Assembly: GCF_000332175.1 (NCBI RefSeq)
Contig: NZ_KB235914.1
Location: 441,966-505,965, forward strand
Direction: 5' to 3'
Source: Pseudanabaena sp. PCC 6802
Lineage (GTDB): Bacteria; Cyanobacteriota; Cyanobacteriia; Pseudanabaenales; Pseudanabaenaceae
Length of the DNA stretch: 64,000 nt
Part shown: positions 8,035 to 17,805 of the stretch, one piece after another
Numbering within the stretch: the stretch's first letter is position 1
How the letters are laid out: the number at the start of each line of letters is the position of its first letter
Notes under the pieces: model-generated
The model's database searches: none
What the model saw: only the letters and a program-made list of their open reading frames with translations
Told to the model about the DNA's origin: nothing
Position numbers and translations under genes: made by a program

Positions 8035-9980
8035 TATTGCAAATGACGACGCAAGAAGGCGATCGTATGTCCGACCTCCAGTACCTGATTGCTGCGTTTG
8101 CCTGAACCGTGCCCCTCATCCGCAAAAATAATCAGTTGAGAGGGAATCTTACGCTGCTCCAAAGCCACTTGCATTTGTACTGCTTCACCCACTGGTACGC
8201 GCGGATCGTTGGCTCCCTGGATAATCAACAATGGAGCTTTTAATCGCTCGATATAGGTGATGGGTGAAAGTGCAATTAGAGCAGCGCGATCGCGCTGCGG
8301 ATCGCCATATTCAGTAATTCGCAGTTGCCGCCGCGCCGGAGCCGTATTTTGCAGGAATGACAAGAGATTGCTCATGCCAACTAAGGAAACTCCCGCATCA
8401 TAGCTGCCAGCAAATTTGGTCATCCCAATCAGCGCCGAATAGCCGCCATAGCTCCAACCCATAATACCAATCTTAGGGGTTTTGCCATTCACCTGCCAGG
8501 CTTTACGAATGTAGAGAGCGCAGTCTTCAATATCCGTAATTACTCCCAAACGCTTGGCTCCATTATCGGCATTCAGCCAGTTTTTGCCATATCCATCGCT
8601 ACCGCGCACGTTGGGTTCCACGTAAACAAAACCTGCATCTACAAACATCTGCGCTAGGCGATTAAACCCCGCCGTACTTTGTGCTTCGGGGCCGCCATGA
8701 AAATGCACGACGACGGGACATGCTTTCTGCTCGCACTGGGGCGATCGCCAGACAAACATGGGAATCTTCGTACCGTCGCGAGCGGGATATGATGACAGAG
8801 TGGCAGCAACAAATCGACTCGCATCTACCTCGGGAATGCTGGGTAACACCCACTGGGTTAATTTACCCGTTGACCAATCGTAGACATAGCTAGTGCGCGG
8901 CGCTTTCCCCGTTTCCACCCCGATCGTCATAAAGCGACCATCCCGCGAAATCGTCCCCGCGTAGATACGATCTGCGCCCTCAAATTGAGGTAAAGCGATC
9001 GGCTTAAAAGTCCGCGCATCCATTGCTAACAAACGCGAATAGCCGCGATCGTTGACGCTGTAAATAATCCGTTTTCGAGGGTAATCGATCTCAAAGCCAG
9101 AGACATCCATTGGTACTTCCGGTGAGATCGGCGTAAACTTTCCGTTCGCGTATCGATAGAGGCGACGGAACTCGCCAAACTTTGGCGTGAGTACCAAAAA
9201 TTCATCTGGGCGATCGCCAAATGCGACTTCGTACTCCTGACGCTCGTCCTGTCCTAAAATGGGTTGCAGTTGCTTGCTTTGTTCGTCAAAGGTGTAATAC
9301 TCGCGATAGAGGCTGCCTGTAGCTTTTACCAGTAGCAACTTACCTGTGGGCAACCTGTCAGCGATCGCCCAAAAGCCTGACTCGGAAAAAATAAGTTGTT
9401 TCTGCCTGGTTGTGAGATCGTAGCGATAGATGGCAAAGGAATCGGGCTTGATATCGTTGGCGTTAAAGTAGATGTAGCGCGAATCATCAGAAATGGTGGC
9501 AAAGGACGTTCGCACCTGCGGCAGGTGCTGAATTACCTGTAAAGCGCCGCCGCTAGTAGGTTGAATATACAGACCGGCATTCTCTTCACCCTGGCGATCG
9601 CGAGACAGCACGATATACTTGCCATTCGGACTTATGCCCACAATCGTCGTCGCATCCTGTCCGCCAGTGACCTGCACCGGAAATGTTCGAGCACCGTCGA
9701 TGCGCCATACCTGAGCCACGCCCGTAATGCCCCAACCGAAAAATAACTGCTTGCCATCGGGGGTAAGCATTCCTAAACCAGGCGATCGCACGTCCAGCAT
9801 TGCCTCGATTTGCCGAGTTACGGTTGCGTCGAGGCTGGGAGGTGCATATTTCTTTAACGTAGCGGCATCAATGCTCGATTTGCCCAAACCCGTGTAAGTC
9901 TGTGGGACGGCTATAACTTTTGGGGCAGTACTGAAATATGTAGCAAGAGTTAGGGCAGGTAGAATCTTAAACAGCTTCAT
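8034..9980 (-). CDS. S9 family peptidase (prolyl oligopeptidase type), exported
   Basis: The codon at 10001 is TTG; the ATG at 9978-9980 begins a proper signal peptide (MKLFKILPALTLATYFSTAPKVIA), so it is preferred, giving 648 residues. Residues about 60-380 are a beta-propeller-like region built of short repeats (DGKQLFFGW, SPNGKYIVLSRD, SDDSRYIYF). The C-terminal alpha/beta hydrolase has the nucleophile elbow GWSYGGYS (Ser about 509), Asp in GANDPRVPV (about 592) and His in DEGHGS (about 622). It should cleave short peptides outside the cytoplasm, in the periplasm. The family usually has GGSYGG, so the Trp before Ser is a mild variant. Confidence 0.92.
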   Translation of the reverse strand: MKLFKILPALTLATYFSTAPKVIAVPQTYTGLGKSSIDAATLKKYAPPSLDATVTRQIEAMLDVRSPGLGMLTPDGKQLFFGWGITGVAQVWRIDGARTFPVQVTGGQDATTIVGISPNGKYIVLSRDRQGEENAGLYIQPTSGGALQVIQHLPQVRTSFATISDDSRYIYFNANDIKPDSFAIYRYDLTTRQKQLIFSESGFWAIADRLPTGKLLLVKATGSLYREYYTFDEQSKQLQPILGQDERQEYEVAFGDRPDEFLVLTPKFGEFRRLYRYANGKFTPISPEVPMDVSGFEIDYPRKRIIYSVNDRGYSRLLAMDARTFKPIALPQFEGADRIYAGTISRDGRFMTIGVETGKAPRTSYVYDWSTGKLTQWVLPSIPEVDASRFVAATLSSYPARDGTKIPMFVWRSPQCEQKACPVVVHFHGGPEAQSTAGFNRLAQMFVDAGFVYVEPNVRGSDGYGKNWLNADNGAKRLGVITDIEDCALYIRKAWQVNGKTPKIGIMGWSYGGYSALIGMTKFAGSYDAGVSLVGMSNLLSFLQNTAPARRQLRITEYGDPQRDRAALIALSPITYIERLKAPLLIIQGANDPRVPVGEAVQMQVALEQRKIPSQLIIFADEGHGSGKRSNQVLEVGHTIAFLRRHLQ

Positions 9981-10009
9981 GGGTAGCTTAATAATTTCCA
10001 AAACGAAAG

Positions 10010-10047
10010 AAGGAGCCGATAACTTTCCTCGTTTCGTTCGGCTCCTT
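10010..10047 (-). terminator. Hairpin between lipase and peptidase genes
   Basis: The arms AAGGAGCCG (10010-10018) and CGGCTCCTT (10039-10047) pair perfectly over 9 bp with a 20-base loop. Read on the minus strand, the stem is followed by CTTTCGTTTT, so it fits a terminator for the upstream lipase gene. Confidence 0.5.
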
Positions 10048-10119
10048 CATTCGGTTCGCTCCTCACACATCGGTAAGTGTAGCCTACTTCTGGCAAAATG
10101 GCTACCCCCATACCCAATC

Positions 10120-10800
10120 TTATTTTTTCGTAATATAAACAGACCAAACATCGCTAACTGACGCAGAACCGTACCAGATACCGGATCTGGGCGAATGGTT
10201 AGCGCCTTCCACCACTAAATTTTCTGCCCCATCCAGGTGCGCTGCCTCAATTGGGGTAATGCCATCGCCCCAAGTATTACCAACACCGCAGGTTAACTCG
10301 TAGCTGCTATAGGCTAACCATCTGGACAATTTCTTTTCGCCGTAGACTGCCTTACCAGCGACGCATACATATTTGACGCTTGTATAAAATGCACCCGGAT
10401 AATTGTCGTTGACAAAGCCGAGGTTGCGCCGCGTCCAAGGCTCTAAGCTGCGGTGGGGCGTGCCCAGAGTAATTAAGCTGGCTACCATAGGCTCGGCGTG
10501 CCAAGTGCGATCGTAATAGGGAATGCCACCCAAATAGATCCGCGCCACCCAGCCACCGGCAGAATGGGCGATTATATTTACCTGCGGAACGTCGTACCGC
10601 TGTAAAACATCTTTTACAGTGGCATCCAGTCTCGCTAGAATCGGAGCCATCGATCGCCCCCCTACCGTAGGCAGCCATTCCCACCACTGTAGCGGCACGA
10701 CTTCAGTTGGCATATTTTGTGCGGTTAGCCTTGCTGCCAAGTCGAAATAATCAGATGCACCAGCTAAATAGCCAGGTAAAATTACGCTAGGTAGATACAT
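10120..10800 (-). CDS. Lipase-like alpha/beta hydrolase
   Basis: The codon at 10812 is TTG; the ATG at 10798-10800 gives 226 residues beginning MYLPSVILPGYLAGASDYFDL, a hydrophobic strand with the PGYLA oxyanion-type loop. The nucleophile motif is IIAHSAGGWVARIYL, the standard GHSxG form with Ala before His. A catalytic His is likely in the C-terminal EGANHSPRSG. There is no signal peptide. The family occurs across cyanobacteria and plant plastids and is presumed to act on lipid esters; the substrate is not known. The gene runs toward the peptidase gene with a hairpin between them. Confidence 0.85.
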   Translation of the reverse strand: MYLPSVILPGYLAGASDYFDLAARLTAQNMPTEVVPLQWWEWLPTVGGRSMAPILARLDATVKDVLQRYDVPQVNIIAHSAGGWVARIYLGGIPYYDRTWHAEPMVASLITLGTPHRSLEPWTRRNLGFVNDNYPGAFYTSVKYVCVAGKAVYGEKKLSRWLAYSSYELTCGVGNTWGDGITPIEAAHLDGAENLVVEGANHSPRSGIWYGSASVSDVWSVYITKK

Positions 10801-10866
10801 GTAGGGGTTCAAGGTTTTTAGGTAATTAGCTTTTAGCTTTTAGCTTTCATCGGTCAGCAGGAAAGT

Positions 10867-11139
10867 TTAGGCAAAACGGTAGTGTTTCTTTACGTCTTTG
10901 AGGATTTTCCACGTACACGACATTCCAGCGGGAAAAGTTACCAGGTCGCCTTTCCCTATATGCACTGGATCGCCGGATTCGGGCGTGACGATTACTTCAC
11001 CTTCGAGCAAATAACAGGTTTCCTGACTGTCGTAGTGCCAGGGAAACTCAGATGCTTCCTTAGTCCAAATACCCCAATTTTTCACGCCTAGCTCTTGCAA
11101 ATGCGCTTCAGTAGGTTGTTTTTCTACTTGTATTTTCAT
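10867..11139 (-). CDS. Small cupin (DUF861/EutQ-like)
   Basis: A 90-residue single-domain cupin: WGIWTKEASEFPWHYDSQETCYLLEGEVIVTP contains the first cupin motif with its metal-type His and Glu, and GDLVTFPAGMSCTWKI the second, in which the usual His is missing. Such proteins are small beta-barrels often binding a metal or a small acid; no function can be assigned. It starts with ATG at 11137-11139 and ends 66 bases upstream of the lipase start, same strand, so the two may share a transcript. Confidence 0.85.
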   Translation of the reverse strand: MKIQVEKQPTEAHLQELGVKNWGIWTKEASEFPWHYDSQETCYLLEGEVIVTPESGDPVHIGKGDLVTFPAGMSCTWKILKDVKKHYRFA

Positions 11140-11637
11140 AGCTACAAACTTTTCCTCCTTTAAATCTTTTATTACTCGGTTGAGCGCAGGGCAGGTTTAG
11201 CTAGTAGTTTTGCTCGTCACGGGAGACACGCGTATAAAAACCGCCCCTACGACAAATCTGAGACAACTACAAACTTTTTCTGCTGCGATCGGTAAAAATT
11301 GAACCATTACAAGAGATGATCTAAATCAATCTTGAAACTATAGCCGTAGACAGATCTGTTAGGACAGGGGGTGTGGGGGCTGCGACCCCACGCAGGGGTG
11401 GAACCCCTGCACCCCGTCCTAAGCCTATTGGCTGTAGCTATAGTATCGATATATATCGTAGGGCGAGCATTGCCCACCTTACCCATGACATCCTACCTAC
11501 TGGAGTACCTGTGTAGGCTCTGTCAATGCAATCAACCTTAGTTAAATCAAGCTAAAGTCAAAACTAACATCGACACAGGTACAATTATTAAGTATTCTTA
11601 ATATTAATACTCTAAGTATATTTTCCTACTCAATTTT
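11140..11637. other. Intergenic region between cupin and glgB
   Basis: About 500 bases separate two divergent genes. It holds one family A repeat (11338-11443). The 190 bases before glgB are AT-rich, with a TATCGATATATATCG stretch near 11445-11460, and must carry the glgB promoter, although I cannot single out convincing boxes. No ORF with coding character is seen. Confidence 0.6.
11338..11443 (+). repeat. Repeat family A, copy 2
   Basis: Ends CTATAGCC and GGCTGTAGCTATAG; contains CAGATCTG near the left end, then the stems GTGGGG/CCCCAC and AGGGGT/ACCCCT. Almost the same as the copy at 14130-14233, including TTAGGACAGGGGGTG and CACCCCGTCCTAAGCC, which also pair with each other as the outer stem. 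Confidence 0.85.
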
Positions 11638-13959
11638 ATGAATATGTCACCCACAATATCAGCAGAGCAGATCGATCGCATCGTTTGGAACCAGCATCAA
11701 GATCCCTTTGCTGTGCTTGGCCCCCATGAAATTGAGCGGGATGGTAAACCTGCTTGGGTGGTAAGAGCCTACCTACCCGATGCTGAAGCGGTATCTGTGA
11801 TGGACTCAGATCGCCACATGACCTATCCCATGCATTCTGTCCACCACCCCCACTTCTTTGAGTGCGTTATCGATACGCCCCACATGTTTAGTTACAAGCT
11901 CAAAGTGACAGAAGGTGGCAGCGATCGCACGATCTACGATCCCTATTTCTTCAAATCGCCTTTGATGACTGAGTTCGATCGCCACTTGTTCGGGCAGGGC
12001 ACCCACTATCAAATCTACGAAAAAATGGGCGCGCACGTTACCACAGCAGAGGGGGTTAGCGGTGTTTATTTTGCCGTCTGGGCACCAAATGCCCGCAATG
12101 TATCCGTGATCGGAGACTTTAACTATTGGGATGGGCGCAAACACCAAATGCGCAAAGGCGATCCTGGAGTGTGGGAATTATTCGTCCCAGGCATTGGTGC
12201 TGGTACTAAGTATAAGTTTGAAATTAAAAACGATGTGGGTCACATCTATGAAAAGTCCGACCCTTATGGCTTCCAGCAGGAAGTTCGTCCGAAAACCGCT
12301 TCGATCGTCACCGACCTCAACATTCACAAGTGGCAGGATGCGGCCTGGATGGATAAGCGCCGCACGACTGATGCGCTGAAGGAACCCATATCAGTGTACG
12401 AGTTGCACTTGGGTTCCTGGATGCATGGCGATGCCAACACGCCTCCTGCCGACGGCAACCCTATAGTCTACGCCGCCGACATGAAGCCTGGTGCGAGGTT
12501 CCTTACCTATCGCGAACTGGCGGATAAGCTCATTCCCTACGTCAAGGATTTGGGCTTTACCCACATTGAAATGCTGCCCGTTGCCGAGCATCCGTTTGAC
12601 GGTTCCTGGGGTTATCAGGTGATCGGTCACTACGCCGCCACGTCACGCTACGGCAAGCCAGAGGACTTGATGTATTTCATCGACCAATGCCACCAAAATG
12701 GTATTGGTGTAATTGTTGACTGGGTACCCGGTCACTTCCCCAAGGATGGACACGGTTTAGCCATGTTCGACGGTACGCATCTTTATGAAAGTGCCGATCC
12801 TCGCATTGGCGAACATAAGGGCTGGGGTACGCTGATTTTCAACTACAAGCGAAACGAGGTTAGTAATTACCTGATTTCCAATGCCCTGTTCTGGTTCGAC
12901 AAGTACCATATCGATGGTATCCGCGTCGATGCTGTCGCCTCGATGATCTACCGCGACTATTGCCGCGAACCTGGCGAGTGGTTGCCCAACGAGTATGGCG
13001 GACGGGAGAGTTTAGAGGCGATCGAATTTTTCCGCCACCTCCACAGCATTCTCTTTGAGTACTTCCCTGGAGTGCTCTCGATCGCGGAGGAATCGACCGA
13101 TTGGCCGATGGTAACCTGGCCTGCCTATGCTGGCGGCTTGGGTTTCAACTTCAAATGGAACATGGGATGGATGCACGACATGTTGGACTACTTCCACATG
13201 GATCCCTGGTTCCGACAGTTCCATCAAAACAGCGTCACGTTCAGCATCATGTATGCGTTTAGCGAAAACTTCGTGCTGGCGCTCTCCCATGATGAAGTCG
13301 TACATGGCAAGAGTCCGATGATTGGCAAGATGCCCGGCTACGACTGGGATAAGTTTGCGAATTTGAGATGTCTCTATAGTTACATGTTTGCGCACCCCGG
13401 CAAGAAGACCATATTTATGGGTATGGAATTTGCCGTGCGCGATGAGTGGAATGTCTGGGGAGATTTAGATTGGGATCTGTTGAACCACGAGCCTCATCGG
13501 GGCATTCAAAAGCTGTTTACCGATCTAAACGCACTTGTAAAAGCCGAACCAGCTCTATACGAAGTTGACTGCTCCTACGACGGCTTCCAATGGATTGATT
13601 GCAGCGATAATCGCAACTCTGTTGTTTCCTTCATGCGCAAGGATAAGTTAGGGAATTCCTTAATTGTCATCTGCAACTTCACGCCCGTACTGCATAGCAA
13701 CTACCGCATTGGCGTACCGAAGAAGGGATTTTATTCGGAAATCTTTAACAGCGACGCTACGGTCTATGGTGGCAGCGGTGCGGGCAACTACGGCGGTAAA
13801 TACTCAGAAAACTGGGGCTATCACTATATGCCCTATTCGCTTGATATCTGCTTGCCACCTTTGTCAACTCTCGTGTTTAAGCTGACTAAGGAAGAAATCG
13901 ATCCCGAGCCTGAAGTCACTTCAGAAAGCGAAACAGAAGTAGTGGAGCAATCTGTCTGA
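11638..13959 (+). CDS. glgB: 1,4-alpha-glucan branching enzyme GlgB
   Basis: A 773-residue GH13 enzyme that makes alpha-1,6 branches in glycogen. Domains: an N-terminal carbohydrate-binding region (about 1-110), CBM48 (about 135-225, [20 protein letters not shown]), the catalytic barrel (about 260-640) and the C-terminal beta domain. The catalytic nucleophile is in [10 protein letters not shown] (about residue 427), the acid/base Glu in LSIAEEST (about 483) and the stabilising Asp in LSHDEVVHG (about 551). The last 20 residues are an acidic tail ([19 protein letters not shown]), slightly longer than usual. A second in-frame ATG follows at codon 3. It stands alone, with a strong hairpin downstream. 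Confidence 0.97.
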   Translation: MNMSPTISAEQIDRIVWNQHQDPFAVLGPHEIERDGKPAWVVRAYLPDAEAVSVMDSDRHMTYPMHSVHHPHFFECVIDTPHMFSYKLKVTEGGSDRTIYDPYFFKSPLMTEFDRHLFGQGTHYQIYEKMGAHVTTAEGVSGVYFAVWAPNARNVSVIGDFNYWDGRKHQMRKGDPGVWELFVPGIGAGTKYKFEIKNDVGHIYEKSDPYGFQQEVRPKTASIVTDLNIHKWQDAAWMDKRRTTDALKEPISVYELHLGSWMHGDANTPPADGNPIVYAADMKPGARFLTYRELADKLIPYVKDLGFTHIEMLPVAEHPFDGSWGYQVIGHYAATSRYGKPEDLMYFIDQCHQNGIGVIVDWVPGHFPKDGHGLAMFDGTHLYESADPRIGEHKGWGTLIFNYKRNEVSNYLISNALFWFDKYHIDGIRVDAVASMIYRDYCREPGEWLPNEYGGRESLEAIEFFRHLHSILFEYFPGVLSIAEESTDWPMVTWPAYAGGLGFNFKWNMGWMHDMLDYFHMDPWFRQFHQNSVTFSIMYAFSENFVLALSHDEVVHGKSPMIGKMPGYDWDKFANLRCLYSYMFAHPGKKTIFMGMEFAVRDEWNVWGDLDWDLLNHEPHRGIQKLFTDLNALVKAEPALYEVDCSYDGFQWIDCSDNRNSVVSFMRKDKLGNSLIVICNFTPVLHSNYRIGVPKKGFYSEIFNSDATVYGGSGAGNYGGKYSENWGYHYMPYSLDICLPPLSTLVFKLTKEEIDPEPEVTSESETEVVEQSV

Positions 13960-14050
13960 GAGATCCTCTCATGCACGAAATCCCTCTAGGGGCATTGCCT
14001 CCGTGCCGATCCCTTTAAGCAATTATGGCTTATTTGCCCTCACCCCCTAG

Positions 14051-14078
14051 CCCCCTCTCCCAAAATTGGGAGAGGGGG
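14051..14078. terminator. Perfect 13-bp hairpin downstream of glgB
   Basis: The arms CCCCCTCTCCCAA and TTGGGAGAGGGGG flank a 2-base centre. The sequence is a common cyanobacterial palindrome type. It lies between convergent genes and could end transcripts from either side, although no T-tract follows. Confidence 0.5.
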
Positions 14079-14129
14079 AACAGAGCGGTCGAACTCACGA
14101 GCTATAGCTATAAATCTTCACCCGCAAAA

Positions 14130-14233
14130 TATAGCCATAGACAGATCTGTTAGGACAGGGGGTGTGGGGGCTGTGCCCCCACGCAGGGGTTCCACCCCTG
14201 CACCCCGTCCTAAGCCTGTTGGCTATAGCTATA
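14130..14233 (+). repeat. Repeat family A, copy 3
   Basis: The best-preserved A copy. Ends TATAGCC and GGCTATAGCTATA; hairpin 1 GTGGGGGC-TGT-GCCCCCAC; hairpin 2 GCAGGGG-TTCCA-CCCCTGC; outer arms TAGGACAGGGGGTG and CACCCCGTCCTA. Confidence 0.88.
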
Positions 14234-14300
14234 TAAACAATTCCCGTACGCTCATCAAAGCGGATAGGCTCTATAGTTTTAAAAAACATGCATGAGGTCG

Positions 14301-16373
14301 TTAGTTTTGATGCGATCGCAAGGCACTGCCAACTTCATAGTCGATAATGTTGGTATCGGCCAGTGTAGTTGAGATATCCGCAAGTGAGAGTAAAGGCCCT
14401 GTCTGAAGTTGACCGTTAGTGCTCAGTTCGCTATAGCAGAGGTAAACCCTTTCGGTGGCGCGATCTAGTAAGTCTCGCAGCAAGCGCTCTAACCGCCATC
14501 GATCGGCATCATTTTCATCCTGAATTGACCAGGGTTCACCGTGCCAACCGTGTAGAAATAGCGGTGCGGCAAATAGATCGGCAGCCCCTCCCTGTTTCCA
14601 TAATGGCGAACTGGCATCCAACCAGAATTGCCAGCGGTGTTGCAATCTTGCCATTCGATACTGGTAGATGGTTGCCAGGGTTACGCTATCCGATTGGGTG
14701 CGCGGTGCGTAGGGATTGGCCGTGACCGTACCCTGACGAATCAGCTTAATAAATTGCTCGATAATTTGCCCATCCTGCCAGCCCAAACGGTAGCCGATCT
14801 CCCAATAATGTTGTGCGGTTTCAATTAATGCCTGGAGGTTGGCGATGCGGTCGTAACTGAGATTTCTAGGTACAAAAAATTTCTGAATTGCCCGATCCAG
14901 AAATAACAATGGCGCAAGGCTAGCTGTTTGTTGCTCGATCCACTGACGCAGTTGTTCGTAAGCGTGGCTGACTTCATAGCCAAGGCGATGCCACTCGCTG
15001 TAGGTATCGCTCGGAAGTAACTGAGGTCGATCGGGATGGGGCTGGAAGCACCGATCTGCTAAGATACCAGCCCTAACTGGATCGATTCTAGGATCGAGCG
15101 ATACCAGCATCTCAGCGACGCGATCGCGATCTATCTGATGTCCTAATTTGGGATAGATCAGAGGCATCAACGTGAGGAGCGATCGCACCAGTGCAGAACC
15201 CGATAGGGGATGTTGGTCGTTTAATGGTAAGATATCTATCCCTTTTTTAGTGAGAATCTCTACGATCGCGTAACTGGCGATATTGTCTAAACCTGGGGCA
15301 ATAATCGCGATTTCCTTGGCCTGAATTTGTCCAGTTGTAATCGCCGCCGCGATCGCGTCTGCAACGCTGCGGAACAGCTTAGCTCGCGAAATCGTTTCGA
15401 TACTGACCAGACCTTGCAATGGCTCGTGGGCGAAGTACGTGCTACCGATCGGATTCACAGACGAGTCCAGGACGACAGCACCAATGCGATCGCCCAAACT
15501 ATCCTGGGTAGGCGATAAATTAACGATGTCGCACTGAGCCGCAAGATCGCTCCAATAGTCTGGGTCTGCCCCTAAGCCTTGCCGAATCCCCCCCTGTGGG
15601 TTGAATGTAAATACGGCACTGGCTCCGGCAGCGATCAGGACTTCGCAAGCCTGTCGCACGATCGCTGGATATTCATCGACATCATCAGCAATGATATAGC
15701 GAAACCGCTGGCATAACTTGGCTTGATATTGGGGATTGGGGAGAAGATAGCGTCCAAATAATTCTGTAATTACGCCGTAGGTGAGCAACCCGTGCTGCCA
15801 GCAGAACTGCTGCCAGGCTGTTAGTGCCGTGCCAAAATATGCGTAGGTATTTTTAGTACTTTGATTCCCATCGCTTTCCAAACCCTGTTGTAAAATTGCT
15901 GGAATCTCATCGATCGCTTTACCACTATTAGCTGCTAGCAAATACAGATCGAGCAGGCGACGCACGAGGCGATCGCGGCTGACTCCTTCCATGCGCAACC
16001 GCCCCTCCTCCAGGTCTTCTGCCCACAGATTCATTGCCAATTCCTGTTCGTTCTCAACTCGCAAGAGAATGGGGAATTGCGCCTTCAGGCGGAGCGTTCG
16101 CACCAGGAGCGGAAAGAACAGCAGCACCTGATCGCGGAAGAAACCGATGGGAGTGGTAGCGGTAACCGGATATTGTCCGTGGGTGGCATGACTGAGGCGA
16201 TCGCTAAATAAACGGCGCTGCTCGGCATCAACGGATAGCACCAGTACGGTTTGCGATCCAGCTTGAGGGTCGCTTTGCTGCGATATTTCCGTTTCTACCC
16301 ACGTACAGAACTGTTCGCAAGCTCTCTGGCTTTTACCACTACGACCGCTCCCTTGAATCCATATTAGTGACAT
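14301..16373 (-). CDS. AddB/UvrD-like helicase-family protein
   Basis: A 690-residue protein starting MSLIWIQGSGRSGKSQRACEQF, a P-loop at the very N-terminus (GSGRSGKS). A degenerate Walker B-like IIADDVDEYP is near residue 230, followed by AAGASAVFTFNPQGGIRQGLG, the layout of UvrD/AddB-type helicase domain 1. Later segments (IAIIAPGLDNIASYAIVEIL; HPLSGSALVRSLLTL) match the second RecA-like domain of this superfamily. I see no clear PD-(D/E)XK nuclease block. Cyanobacteria keep a related conserved gene often labelled recombinase or exonuclease V beta-like. A role in double-strand break repair is plausible but inferred. Transcribed alone toward glgB. Confidence 0.7.
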   Translation of the reverse strand: MSLIWIQGSGRSGKSQRACEQFCTWVETEISQQSDPQAGSQTVLVLSVDAEQRRLFSDRLSHATHGQYPVTATTPIGFFRDQVLLFFPLLVRTLRLKAQFPILLRVENEQELAMNLWAEDLEEGRLRMEGVSRDRLVRRLLDLYLLAANSGKAIDEIPAILQQGLESDGNQSTKNTYAYFGTALTAWQQFCWQHGLLTYGVITELFGRYLLPNPQYQAKLCQRFRYIIADDVDEYPAIVRQACEVLIAAGASAVFTFNPQGGIRQGLGADPDYWSDLAAQCDIVNLSPTQDSLGDRIGAVVLDSSVNPIGSTYFAHEPLQGLVSIETISRAKLFRSVADAIAAAITTGQIQAKEIAIIAPGLDNIASYAIVEILTKKGIDILPLNDQHPLSGSALVRSLLTLMPLIYPKLGHQIDRDRVAEMLVSLDPRIDPVRAGILADRCFQPHPDRPQLLPSDTYSEWHRLGYEVSHAYEQLRQWIEQQTASLAPLLFLDRAIQKFFVPRNLSYDRIANLQALIETAQHYWEIGYRLGWQDGQIIEQFIKLIRQGTVTANPYAPRTQSDSVTLATIYQYRMARLQHRWQFWLDASSPLWKQGGAADLFAAPLFLHGWHGEPWSIQDENDADRWRLERLLRDLLDRATERVYLCYSELSTNGQLQTGPLLSLADISTTLADTNIIDYEVGSALRSHQN

Positions 16374-16420
16374 CTCAGTAGATACCTATTTGATGGTGAT
16401 AGCAATTAGCTTTTAGCAGT

Positions 16421-16577
16421 TATAGCGCTTTTCAATTGAGAACGAGTTTTATTTTTGGGGTGAAGGGGTTCCACACGGCAGTGGCTCTAGCGGGGAACCC
16501 CCAAGACCGCCCTGCCTCCCCTTCTTGGGGGCAACGCCCCCAAACCCCCTACTCTTTCCGATCTGAAAACCGCTATA
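16421..16577 (-). repeat. Repeat family B, long form, copy 1
   Basis: 157 bp bounded by TATAGCGCTTTTCA and TGAAAACCGCTATA-type ends. It has the long apical loop with CACACGGCAGTGGCTCTAGC and the hairpin GGGGGC-AAC-GCCCCC. Oriented opposite to the copy at 55130. Small ORFs here are by-products of the repeat. Confidence 0.9.
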
Positions 16578-16603
16578 GCTTTTATGCCAACGATCGCTTT
16601 GTT

Positions 16604-17206
16604 TTATCGGACAGAAAAAGTTCTATCTTTCCTCAAGACAAATACGCTGCCTTCGTTGCCTCTGCTAATACGCAGATCGGTATCTAGATAGGTGGTTTCT
16701 AGCCAGCCCTGGCGATCGCGTTCTTTAATCCCAAAATCAATCGCTCTAAGTTTCCGCCCCGATTGCAGTAACTGCACGAATTCATCCACATTAGTGTAAC
16801 CAATCAGGCGTTGCAGTCCTACTACCGCTCGCTCGAATTTAACGTTAACGCGCTGCGCGGAAACAACGGTAAAGCTGGCGCAAACACTCACAAATCCCTC
16901 TAGTAAAGGCAATCCTAAAATCTCTGCCACATTGTAAACTTTGCCCTCGTTGGCGCGAATGCACTGATAGATCTGACCGAGTTTGATGCCTGGGAAGCGC
17001 TCGAATCCCAATAATTCCTGGCTGGTGGTAAATAGCAAGCGCCAGTTGCCCGTTAGTAATTCTCCCGCCTCGGTGGGCGTTGGCGTAGGATTGCTTGCTT
17101 CCATATAGGCAATTGCGGCAAAAATGGCTTGTTTCTGCACGTCTGTCATTTTTAGACCGCGATTTACGGGCGCGATCGCCTCAAACAGCATTTCCTTATA
17201 GTTCAT
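16604..17206 (-). CDS. PAP/fibrillin family protein
   Basis: A 200-residue lipocalin-like fibrillin (plastid-lipid-associated protein) domain. Recognised by the LLTGNWRLLFTTSQELLGFERFPGIKLGQIYQCI block (residues about 47-80) and the C-terminal WLETTYLDTDLRISRGNEGSVFVLRK, the family's ending with the conserved Asp-x-Asp-x-R-I-x-R. These thylakoid-associated lipid-binding proteins are found in cyanobacteria and plastids and are linked to photoprotection. It is the last of three genes in the same direction (rseP, rimM, this one), 56 bases after rimM. No signal peptide. Confidence 0.92.
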   Translation of the reverse strand: MNYKEMLFEAIAPVNRGLKMTDVQKQAIFAAIAYMEASNPTPTPTEAGELLTGNWRLLFTTSQELLGFERFPGIKLGQIYQCIRANEGKVYNVAEILGLPLLEGFVSVCASFTVVSAQRVNVKFERAVVGLQRLIGYTNVDEFVQLLQSGRKLRAIDFGIKERDRQGWLETTYLDTDLRISRGNEGSVFVLRKDRTFSVR

Positions 17207-17262
17207 AATCTATGGGTAGGAGATTCTCTCTATCATAGCCGTCCAGTTGCAGTAGATCGCGG

Positions 17263-17799
17263 TCAAACCAGCAACTCATCCACTAAACCAGATGGCGGCA
17301 CAACTTCGATCCGTTTTTGCGCGAGATCGACAAACGGGGCGATCGCCTCGACAAATGGTATTAGCGCCGTCTTACCCTCTTTTTTGACTTCGAGCAGATC
17401 GTTGCCAGCGGGAATTACGTCGCTCACCTCACCCAAATATTTTCCTGTGAGTTGATGGAATACACGGCAACCAATTAAGTCGTTGACATAGTACTCGTCT
17501 GGTTCCAGATGGGGGCGATCGCTCTGCGGCACGACGATCGAACAGTTACGCAAAGCATCGGCGGCGGTGCGATCGCCTATTCCCTCCAAACGCAGAACGT
17601 AAACATTGGTTTTACCAGGTAAACACCGACCAGAGAGCATTTCTACAGGTTGGGGCGCATCGCGATCCGAGGCACTCAGCCATCGCTTCCCAGGCACCTC
17701 AAATCGTTCGGGAAAATCAGAATAGGAAATTACCCGCACCTCACCTTTAATCCCATGCGCAGCGACCACCTTGCCAATTACAATCCAATCGTCTTGCAT
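17263..17799 (-). CDS. rimM: Ribosome maturation factor RimM
   Basis: A 178-residue protein needed for 16S rRNA processing and 30S head assembly, binding S19. The N-terminal RimM barrel begins DDWIVIGKVVAAHGIKGEVRVISYSDFPERF; the C-terminal PRC-barrel has EYYVNDLIGCRVF and GNDLLEVKKEGKTALIPFVEAIAPFVDLAQKRIEVVPPSGL. The length is normal. It starts 6 bases after the rseP stop codon, so the two are almost certainly co-transcribed. Confidence 0.97.
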   Translation of the reverse strand: MQDDWIVIGKVVAAHGIKGEVRVISYSDFPERFEVPGKRWLSASDRDAPQPVEMLSGRCLPGKTNVYVLRLEGIGDRTAADALRNCSIVVPQSDRPHLEPDEYYVNDLIGCRVFHQLTGKYLGEVSDVIPAGNDLLEVKKEGKTALIPFVEAIAPFVDLAQKRIEVVPPSGLVDELLV

Positions 17800-17805
17800 A
17801 ACTAT

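Larger units (their letters stand above)
13960..14300. other. Intergenic region between convergent genes
   Basis: It contains a perfect palindrome (14051-14078), a family A repeat (14130-14233) and no credible coding sequence. Both flanking genes point into it, so it serves as their shared 3' region. Confidence 0.6.

Noticed and set aside
8034-10001. Upstream TTG starts for the S9 peptidase (10001), lipase (10812), lipoprotein (19617) and membrane methyltransferase (33658) genes
   Set aside because: Each has an in-frame ATG a little downstream that gives a proper signal peptide, first strand or ribosome binding site.
16436-16687. Small frames lying in the repeats (also at 7949, 31569 and 62290)
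   Set aside because: They share sequence only because the repeats do, and they read through the palindromic cores.
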